Under the pieces are notes generated by a model. It made no database searches. It worked only from the letters and a program-made list of their open reading frames with translations, and was not told where the DNA came from. From Adiantum capillus-veneris (taxonomy: Eukaryota > Streptophyta > Polypodiopsida > Polypodiales > Pteridaceae): 64,000 nt of DNA. The stretch spans positions 16,307,309 through 16,371,308 of the forward strand of contig CM043959.1 of assembly GCA_014529385.2 (NCBI GenBank), written 5' to 3'. This document shows, in pieces, positions 57,100 to 64,000 of the stretch. Position 1 is the stretch's first letter. Every line of letters begins with the position of its first letter. The position numbers and the translations under genes are program-made.

Positions 57100-58231
57100 C
57101 GCGTCGTGCATGCTGGGCCAAAAAGATCCGAATCCTCTAATGCAACCTCCATTGATGCCGTGTAGTCCTCCGCAGTCGTGGGCATCTGGATCTCCCTAGC
57201 TTAGTCGCTCGATCGATCAGTGTGCCTCCAGTGTGAGGCGGCGAGCTCTCCTATGGTAGTAGCTCCTCCGGGTGTCCAGTGTCTGCTCTAAAGAAGTTTG
57301 TGATCCATCTCTGAGACTGGCTGACCGCTCCTCTGATCAGGCTCTCTCTCTGTGTCTGCGCAGATCGAGCAAAAACAGACCCAAGTATCTCTGATCCTCG
57401 TACCGCATGACTCAAGAGAGTGGTCCGAAGCCCTCTCTGAACAAGCAGTGCAAGCGGCGGCGTATCTCGTAGTAGACGGGGCAATGGCATGTGTAGTGCA
57501 ACTCTGTCTCAGGCTCCAGGTCACATAGGAGACATGTCCTAGCCTCTGCTGGTACTCTGCTGTATCTCCTAGTCTCGATCCGCAGCTCGTGTGAAGATGT
57601 GCGTATCTGGCCAATAGCACATCGTATCCCATGAGACAGGTAGGTGTCCATGTATCTTGGGTGTCCATGAAGGAGACGGATCTGGTGAGCGCCTCAACCA
57701 CTAGTGGGGGGGCAGCTAGCTCTGCTCGTATAATGGCAATGGTACTGAAGCCTTGGCTCTAATGAGCCGTGAGATCATAGAGACTAGTGGCTTCTTCATG
57801 TCCCCCCATCCATCAGTGCGACCTGTCCTCCCATGATGGTCCAATGAAGGTCCCCAAATCTCAGCTCCATAGAGCAATGCATAAGCCACCAGGGTGTCAA
57901 AGAGCCAGAGCTTCGTCCGAGGCTCCTGAAATTGAACATGTGAACACATCCTCTCCAATCTACCCAATGCTGCATGGGCTCTGATCAATCTAGTCTCTGT
58001 TGCTCTTCTCAATGAAAATGCTGGTCCACTAAAAACCACTCCAAGGTAGGTGTAAGCATCTGTATACTCCACCGTCTCCTGGCCGTATGTGAATGCGGGC
58101 GCTGACCTCCTGATCCACTGTGGGGTCGTATTAAGTACCATGACCTTGGTTTTACCAAGGTTGACAGACAAACCACTTTCATGGGCAAAGCTATGCAAAG
58201 AGAGCATTATCGCGAGCATAGAGCTTGGCAA
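57100..58231 (-). pseudogene. Non-LTR (LINE) reverse transcriptase, C-terminal fragment
   Basis: The minus-strand frame 58231-57716 reads HESGLSVNLGKTKVMVLNT, YTDAYTYLGVVF, TLVAYALLYGAEIWGPSL, the conserved region after the LINE polymerase domain. A frameshifted continuation at 57651-57412 carries CLLCDLEPETELHYTCHCP, the Cys/His zinc-binding motif found at the end of many plant LINE polyproteins. The endonuclease and polymerase core are missing, as in a 5'-truncated LINE. Homology ends near 58231, close to a GA-rich zone. Confidence 0.85.
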
Positions 58232-58356
58232 GTACTAGCGTGCGTAGCGTCCATCGCTCATTGCCTACACTGATAAGCTGCTTGAGCTTGCTCTCCCTCT
58301 GCAGACTCATCGCACAAACCTCAGAGAGCTACCTCAATCGGCTCAACACAAAGGTG

Positions 58357-58357
<1 letters not shown>

Positions 58358-58391
<34 letters not shown>
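58358..58391 (+). repeat. (GA)17 microsatellite
   Basis: A perfect GA run just beyond the LINE fragment. Confidence 0.95.
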
Positions 58392-58395
<4 letters not shown>

Positions 58396-58544
58396 CTCGT
58401 GCTTTGGCATGGCAGCCACACAAAGCTTGCGAACGACCCTCACAATTTTGGGATGGACTTTTCGTGGCATCTTTAATAGATCTATTCTCACTTTTCAAGC
58501 ATTTGTTTGAAATCAACATTAAGCACGTGAAGGAATGAAAGGAC

Positions 58545-58707
58545 CACGTGGCAGCGTCGTGGCCTGTCCGTACTTCGAACCGACCCAAAATTTGAACGAA
58601 GCGGTGGCAGGTGCAGCTTGTATGTACAAGCTGCCCCTAAACCCACCCACACAGAGTGACATACTACTAAACACGCGCGCCTTTGCACGCAACCACCACA
58701 AACACCC

Positions 58708-58743
<36 letters not shown>

Positions 58744-58765
58744 CCCCTGTGCGTGTGTGCGCGAG
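58545..58765 (+). promoter_or_regulatory. Possible plant promoter and 5' leader (G-box, CT tract)
   Basis: A CCACGTGG palindrome (G-box core, ~58550) is followed ~160 bp later by a CT run (58711-58740) just before ATG 58766. Pyrimidine patches near the start site are common in plant promoters. No clear TATA box is visible. Function is inferred. Confidence 0.3.
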
Positions 58766-58909
58766 ATGTCTGAGCGGGCCTTTGAGAATAATATGATGGA
58801 TTTTGTGGAGGGAGAGGACGGAGGAGGCGGAGTTGGCGTCACCACCAGAAAATCAGGGTTTACGGAACCGCGAAGCCTGCTTGCTGCGGCCCTGAGTTTG
58901 AAAGACGAG

Positions 58910-58910
<1 letters not shown>
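58766..58910 (+). CDS. Candidate first exon of an unknown plant gene
   Basis: ATG 58766 opens MSERAFENNMMDFVEGEDG, then a Gly run and RKSGFTEPRSLLAAALSLK. The reading reaches DEV, where GAG|GTAGAG offers a splice donor (GT at about 58911) just before a GA microsatellite. The composition and upstream G-box/CT tract suggest a real 5' exon, not transposon sequence. No domain is recognised and no second exon is confirmed; a plus-strand frame at 58974-59159 could be part of it. It may equally be chance coding. Confidence 0.3.

Positions 58911-58911
<1 letters not shown>

Positions 58912-58955
<44 letters not shown>
58912..58955 (+). repeat. (GA)n microsatellite
   Basis: A GA run of about 42 bp, possibly at the start of an intron. 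Confidence 0.95.
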
Positions 58956-58957
<2 letters not shown>

Positions 58958-59562
58958 CTTCTGATCCCATCTTGTGTATAGGTTGTTATATCAACTTGGT
59001 CGAGAAGGGGAGTTAGAGTACACGATCCCACTCTGTACACAGGCGCACTGGGAACCGCTTTCTTATGCTTCCGATGCTTCGAGGCTATGGGGAGCGTTAA
59101 AGATCTTTCTCTTTGTTTGGAGATCACAGACAGCTGCGCAGCTTCCGCTGCACACTTAAAGCAGTGAGTTATTGTCTTTAGTGTTGGTTGCCTCCTTTCT
59201 CTCTTTTTTGAAACAAAATCCCCTTGTATGCAGAAATAAATCCAGAGTACAATTGTGTAATTCTTTAGCATGATTTTTTTTCTTTTCTTTTCGAGTCCCA
59301 CGTTTTTGTGATTGGCTGTTATAGACTCACTATAATTACTAAGCATGCTGTTCCTGGTGATTCGTAAATTAACATTGTCCGTATGGACAACCCTAAGCTT
59401 TCATTATTGCCTACGAGGTAAAAAATCAGCCAATTTAGACCACTAATATATAGCTGTCAGTGTCCTCTTGGTATCCATATATTAGGACGACATACAAAAC
59501 TGAAAACTAACAAAAGATGGGATAGTTAGCCAACATTTATTCAGAACTGGATGGAGCTCTAT
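58956..59562. other. No gene confirmed
   Basis: One short plus-strand frame (58974-59159) follows the candidate exon. The rest is AT-rich with T-runs and shows no motif. Confidence 0.4.
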
Positions 59563-60617
59563 TGCCACGTGCACATGGCTTTGTGTGCCACGTGGACATT
59601 CTTCATCGACTTTTATAGCCAATTTTCCACTTATCTTTAGATAGGAGTGTCTAGAATCCTAGGAGGATTAGTACCGGCAAGGAATCAAATGAGCCATTCC
59701 TTGTATCAATCGGATTCCCCAGCGGATAGATTTGGCCTATAAAGGGAGCAGAGCTCCATCAGTTACAACAAATTTGAGGAGCGCTAGCAGAAAACAAGCC
59801 TAGGCATTTTTGCAAGAGTAGATCAACCCTAGCGTTTTTGGCAGTAGATCACTAACAATTTACAGTTTTCAGCCTAGCACTAGCCTATTTTAATTAGATT
59901 AGCCCTAGAGTTTTCAGATTGCAGCCCTTCCCTCCCGGGAACTGGCTCGGATCTGCACTCTCTAGCCTTCCCGTTGTGGTCAACGGCAGCCCATTGAGCC
60001 TCTCCTCGGCCATTCCTTTGCCGCATCAAGTGCTCCCATTGCTGTCCATCGTCGGACTCAACATCATCTGTGTTTCAGCCCTTCATTCCTCTCACATCGG
60101 GAGCGCAAATCAGCCCCAGATCTACCCCTCGGTGGCCATCAACAATTCCACAGTGAGACATATCCAAAGGTGCATCAAGTCAGTCCCGGAGGAGCATTTC
60201 CCATTCGAGTATCCATTCGAGTAAGTAGAGTCTGCACTTGAGGTATTGTACGTCTGTACATTCCATTTACACAATCAAGAGGAAATACATTAGCAAGAGT
60301 GAGGGGGGCCCTTGAGAGGGTTGGTTGGGATCCCATCGGGTGTCATTCTCCTCTTCTCTCTCTCTCTCTCGCTCTCTCTCTCTCTTCTTTGTTACCTCTA
60401 CCTCTCTCTCTCTCTCATTCCCTCTCTTCAAGGAAAGTAAAAGGAACCATCGTTCATACTAAAGCAATCACTAATGCAAGGGAAGATGTGAAGATTGGTG
60501 GAAGTGTAAAACCTAGATCTTCACCATTTCAATTCTGTTGCAAGGGAAGATGTGAAGATTGGTGGAAGTGTAAAACCTAGATCTTCACCATTTCAATTCC
60601 GTTGCACCTCCGTTGCA
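59563..60617 (+). repeat. Probable solo LTR related to the LARD-like element
   Basis: It starts TGCCACGTGCACATGG, comparable to TGTCACGTGACACAT of the LTR at 2385. It has a TATA box (GGCCTATAAAGGG, ~59734), CTAGCGTTTTTGGCAG-type motifs, a CT-rich stretch and an end like TTCCGTTGCACC. No primer-binding site or polypurine tract adjoins it. A matching target duplication was not found. It is a relative, not a close copy. Confidence 0.55.
60477..60604 (+). repeat. 64-bp tandem duplication
   Basis: The units 60477-60540 and 60541-60604 (CAAGGGAAGATGTGAAG ...) differ by a single T/C, so the duplication is recent relative to the surrounding LTR. Confidence 0.95.
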
Positions 60618-60623
60618 CGTGGC

Positions 60624-60647
60624 TGTCATAGTCGACGATGTGGAAGC

Positions 60648-60699
<52 letters not shown>

Positions 60700-60875
60700 G
60701 AACCAACGAACCCTGGCAATGAATTTTTGATTATACAATGGGGGTTAAAGTGTGCTTATATAGTCACCTTAGCAAAATGCTCTACCCAACATTTGACAAA
60801 TGAGTAAAATAAATACTTAAAGCTAAAATAAATATTGGATCTTCGCGTTGGCTGTAGATTTGATAATTTTACGCA
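60624..60875 (-). repeat. Third TRIM LTR copy (solo or truncated)
   Basis: TGTCATAGTCGACGATGTGG, a GA run (60650-60697), TTGAACCAACGAACC...GGCAATGAATT and ATTTGACAAATGAGTAAAAT match the TRIM LTR at 22799 in order. No internal TRIM sequence or primer-binding site adjoins it. The end near 60875 is approximate. Confidence 0.85.
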
Positions 60876-60908
60876 TGCTTTTGGTGGTAGATGCTTTCGG
60901 GTGCAAGA

Positions 60909-61075
60909 AATTTTGGATCAAGTGCTTTTGGGCATCTCTTAAATGTTCATAATTGTCCGCAGGGCGACTCGTTAGAGAGCATTTGGACACGGAGACCCTC
61001 GAAAGTTGTATCTTTGCGAAGCAATAATAAAGAAATACGGAAATGGACGCAAGACTTTGGGGCCAATGCAAGTGC
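60909..61075 (+). repeat. Dispersed repeat, copy 1 (TTTTGGATCAAGTGC)
   Basis: It shares TTTTGGATCAAGTGCTTTTG, GTTGTA(C/T)CTTTG(C/T)GAA and GCAATAATAAAGAAATAC with 63848-64000. A weaker relative lies near 6325-6375. It may be part of the LTR that ends at 62169. Confidence 0.8.
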
Positions 61076-61981
61076 ATCTTGGCTTGGAACTGCGCCATGT
61101 TGTTGCGCGCATTTCAGACACCCCGGTTTTTGTAAAATTTGTACATATGGACACGATGTCCGATGTCAAAAGGGTGTATGGACTTTCTTTTTGTGGGTTT
61201 TTAGCTTGCTTTAGCAAGCACATGTGCATGCAGGGCAAGGTGCTAGTGTAGTGCCAGTTGTCGGACTATTGTAAGTGTCCGTTAGTGAGTTTTTTGAAGT
61301 GAAACTTGTATATAATTAAAACTCATGTAAAAACTTAAAAAAATTCAACCAAAGATTAGAAATTTACAGATTTGGGGTTGTTATAGCTTCCCTTGCTTTT
61401 TGATGCAATTTTTGTCTTCGCCTTGCCTTCTCTACGTATAGTCGTATCAGGACAGCTCTCTGTTCGCGTCAATTTTGCATGTACTGGCGTGTAGATTCAA
61501 TTTTTGTTGATCTTCAGCTCTCTCGCGAGTCATTTTTGAAGCTTTCTTCCAAGCTTTAAAGTGCCCAAATTGGAGTTGTGCTCTTCAAGTTACGTCTAGT
61601 TCTCTGCAGGGTTATGGTTGTGGCAGCCTAGTGGCAAATTGTGTGCAGACAGAGCATGCATCTATGAATTGTGGAGTTGATGTTGAAATTGTGGGTTTGT
61701 GATGTCCAATTGTGAAGGAGAGTCCCTTGTCTTCATATGCATTGGTCGGCGTGTTGTAAAACCGTGCTTTGATAGGGTTTTGCTTCTATGTGTTATGGTT
61801 CTTTGGGTGGGCGTGTGTTTGTAAATTTCCAAGGGAGCATAGGCCTTTATGGTTGGGGTTTACTATGAGTGGTTTTGATATACTTTTTGGTGTTAAGATT
61901 GAATTTTGAACGCTCATGGGCTATAAGGCTATAGAGGTGTCCCACTTTTTCTCTTGCCCAACACCGTGTTGACTCTCCTCA

Positions 61982-62035
<54 letters not shown>

Positions 62036-62037
62036 CC

Positions 62038-62075
<38 letters not shown>

Positions 62076-62169
62076 ATATATATATACATATATTTAAGTT
62101 TAGTGATTTTGCAGTTTCTGTTCGTGTGTTGCTATTGATTTCTCGCTTGGAGTGTCTAAGCTTGTAACA
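61076..62169 (+). repeat. Probable LTR body, ends before a primer-binding site
   Basis: The sequence up to CTTGTAACA (62169) is followed by TGGTATCAGGGC, so it should be a 5' LTR, perhaps starting near 60.9 kb. No second full copy is present to prove its limits. No host gene is visible. Confidence 0.5.
61982..62093 (+). repeat. Duplicated (TC)n(TA)n compound microsatellite
   Basis: The block CCTCATCTCTCT...TATATA occurs twice in tandem (about 61977-62035 and 62037-62093), with different TC and TA lengths. Confidence 0.9.
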
Positions 62170-62170
62170 A

Positions 62171-62182
62171 TGGTATCAGGGC
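62171..62182 (+). promoter_or_regulatory. Primer-binding site (tRNA-Met-like)
   Basis: TGGTATCAGGGC, one mismatch from the standard site, follows the putative LTR end. Confidence 0.75.
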
Positions 62183-62225
62183 TCATAATGATTCTTCTCT
62201 ACGAAGGATCCTTTTTGCAGCACAT

Positions 62226-63845
62226 ATGGGTTCTCATGGAGAATCTGACAGAGATGACATCCGTTCGACCTTTGGTCTGTGGGGAGATGAAGAAAAGCTA
62301 AGTCCTTGCTTAGGCATAGAAGAAACCAATGGAGATTTAGGTAAATTTTTGGTAGGGAATCTTGACAGAGCGGAGTACAACGTCAAGTGCAGATTGACAA
62401 GTGTATGAAAAGATTGATGTAGTACTCCAAAGACCCGAAAAAATATGTGAATCACTTGAAGATTCACCTGCTTGACGAGGCTCATTTTAGATTGCGAGAG
62501 GCCGTCCATCTTCCTGTCAATTCGGTAATGAAACAAAAAGCAAAGCCAAGTGCAAAAAAACAAAAAATTGTACTTATAGAAAGAGTTTGACAAAGCTCTT
62601 GAAAAGAAGACAAACCAATTGATGAAAGGCTTAAAGCACTCTTGGAAGAAGAGAAAATCAACGGACTCCCCTTGTTATTTGGGCCGTAAGCGTGCTCGTT
62701 ATGTGGATGACCCAAATTTTTCTTCGTCTTCAGAGAGTTTTGACAATTCGTTGTCCTCTGTCTGAGAGGATGAGAAAAAGTGGAAGAAGCGGAGAAAAAG
62801 CAAGAAAAGCGGAGAAGAAGTGGAAGAAGCGAAGAAACAAGAAAAGCAAATTTTGGAAAAATTCTAGAAGACACAGGGACCCTTCTAGCACTTCAAAGAA
62901 GGAGACCTCATCCTTTGTTGACAATTCAAACAATGAGAAGAAGAACAAGAAGACCAAGGCAAGGTTGCATCAGTATGTACGCACCTTACCTTTTCGTACG
63001 GTACAACCATACGGTGCGGTACGGTACGTTACATACAATACGGTTCTGTATAGTGCTGCAATAAAAAACTGCCCAATGTGTAGCGTTAGGGTGCGGACAT
63101 GGATCGCGAGCTGATTTGGGGCTTTTTGGTGGTCTGGAATGCTAGTAGGCTAATAGCCCAAGGTTGTATGCCTTATACTCAGTACATGTAACGATTTCAA
63201 TTTCCAGAGAGCAACAGAGACACAAGAGAAGTTCACAGACGTCTGAGACAATATGCTTGTAGTTGAACTTGGTTTTATGATTTATCAGTGAGACTTGCGG
63301 CATTTGAGTTTTATGTCCAATTGTCAATATGTTCATTTTCAGCATTGTAATTTGTAATCTAAATTTGTTTATGAGTCTATGGTTTTTTTCCTAAAACACG
63401 AGTTTTTTACAATTGGTATGTACCTAATACGTACCTGAAAGGTGGTTCAGTACGGTAGTACGTTCCGTACGTACCTAAAACATGTCGTACACTACATACC
63501 TTTTCACCTTGGACCAAGGAGTTGAAGGATGGGAGTCAAACAATTAAGTTTGACATGTTTTTAGGCTACCAGGACACCCATCGAGCCCTTTGAATTCATA
63601 AAGCAGCTTGACGTTGCCTTCTCGGAAGGTGGTTTCCCGCAACGCTCCAAGATACTAAGAGCAACATCTTACTTGAAAGGAAATGCACAGACATGTTGTT
63701 CTACTCTGTTGTGCAGAGAAGCACCTGAGAGGTAGGTAAAATTAAGAGAGTTTTCACTTCCACGTGGATAAGGGAAGAATAGGAAGATGTCATCACGGCT
63801 TGGCATCATCTGAGAATGATCAACTTAGATGACTATTTCTAGAGT
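62226..63845 (+). pseudogene. Decayed gag of an LTR element, interrupted by a MITE
   Basis: ATG 62226 (MGSHGESDRDDIRSTFGLWG) starts about 45 bp after the primer-binding site and stops at ~62406. Further pieces in changing frames follow: PKKYVNHLKIHLLDEAHF (~62435), a Lys/Glu/Arg-rich stretch (62760-62960) and, beyond the inserted MITE, FIKQLDVAFSEGGFPQRSK and VITAWHHLRMINLDDYF (~63590-63840), which resemble gypsy gag. Many stops and shifts occur. Confidence 0.6.
62972..63500. mobile_element. ~530-bp inverted-repeat MITE inside gag
   Basis: The ends carry GTATGTAC...CTTACC on the left and GGTACGTAC...CTACATACC on the right, each with several GTACGGTAC-type repeats. Gag-like sequence breaks off at its left edge (KKTKARL) and resumes after its right edge. 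It encodes nothing. A candidate 8-bp duplication is only partly matched (GTTGCATC / TTTTCACC), so the superfamily is uncertain; hAT is possible. Confidence 0.7.
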
Positions 63846-63847
63846 GG

Positions 63848-64000
63848 TTTTGGATCAAGTGCTTTTGGGCATCCCTTGTACGTTTATAAGTGCCAAGAGG
63901 GCCACTCTTTAGCATATGGACACAAAGTTTTAGAGAAGAGGACCCTGGGGAGTTGTACCTTTGTGAAGCAATAATAAAGAAATACTTTGGGCCGGTGCAT
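63848..64000 (+). repeat. Dispersed repeat, copy 2, cut by the window end
   Basis: It matches 60909 onward (TTTTGGATCAAGTGCTTTTG ... AATAATAAAGAAATAC). It starts abruptly where the gag reading stops, so it is either an insertion or the start of a 3' LTR after an internal deletion. Confidence 0.8.

Noticed and set aside
59563-60617. Perfect target duplication for the solo-LTR candidate
   Set aside because: TCTAT before the start does not match any 5 bp after the plausible ends (CCTCC or CGTGG).
1-64000. tRNA, rRNA, bacterial operons, CRISPR arrays or viral integrations
   Set aside because: I saw no cloverleaf-type tRNA gene, rRNA motif, ribosome-binding-site-led gene cluster or viral-only gene. 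The retroelement genes are explained by LTR retrotransposons. A tRNA scan by program was not possible.

Overview
This is a land-plant nuclear window dominated by transposable elements. The plant origin rests on Ty3/gypsy chromodomain and Ty1/copia retrotransposons whose primer-binding sites match plant initiator tRNA-Met, hAT transposases of the plant BED/DUF659 type, a LINE, very long (GA)n/(CT)n microsatellites, and one plant-style triple CCCH zinc-finger gene exon. I cannot fix the species or clade. Host gene content is low: one convincing gene exon (CCCH protein, 18.0-19.0 kb, minus) and one weak candidate first exon (58.77 kb, plus).

Layout. 1-3.54 kb: a non-autonomous LTR element cut by the window edge, with an acidic His/Asp-rich gag-like ORF and no pol. 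4.0-7.9 kb: a broken hAT transposase (minus). 8.38-8.67 kb: a 142-bp tandem repeat. 10.20-13.75 kb: a second hAT element with both termini, a near-matching 8-bp target duplication, subterminal GGAACG/CGTTCC arrays and a (G)36 run. 14.74-14.92 kb: a 174-bp hAT MITE with related termini and a perfect 8-bp target duplication. 18.0-19.0 kb: the CCCH exon.

22.13-29.06 kb: a miniature LTR element (TRIM) on the minus strand with perfect TTTAG duplications. Its LTR is split by a chromodomain gypsy element (23.06-28.97 kb) with perfect AAAAT duplications. 29.1-36.9 kb: old LTR pieces, two minus-strand integrase fragments and two LTR arms in inverted orientation. 36.9-48.2+ kb: a large gag-protease element with no reverse transcriptase or integrase, split by a copia element (37.31-41.99 kb, TATGA duplications). 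49.46-56.89 kb: a second chromodomain gypsy element (minus, GTCAG duplications). 57.1-58.2 kb: a LINE 3' fragment. 59.56-60.62 kb: a solo-LTR candidate, followed by a third TRIM LTR (60.62-60.88 kb). 61-64 kb: a decayed gag region holding a ~530-bp inverted-repeat MITE.

Nearly every coding region of the elements is broken by stops, frameshifts or altered catalytic residues, so none should be autonomous today. The intact termini and target duplications give a clear relative order of insertion. I see no unknown gene cluster or defence system. The most original material is structural: the microsatellite-bearing TRIM family, the hAT/MITE family with its extended termini, the two pol-less LTR elements and the inverted LTR pair.
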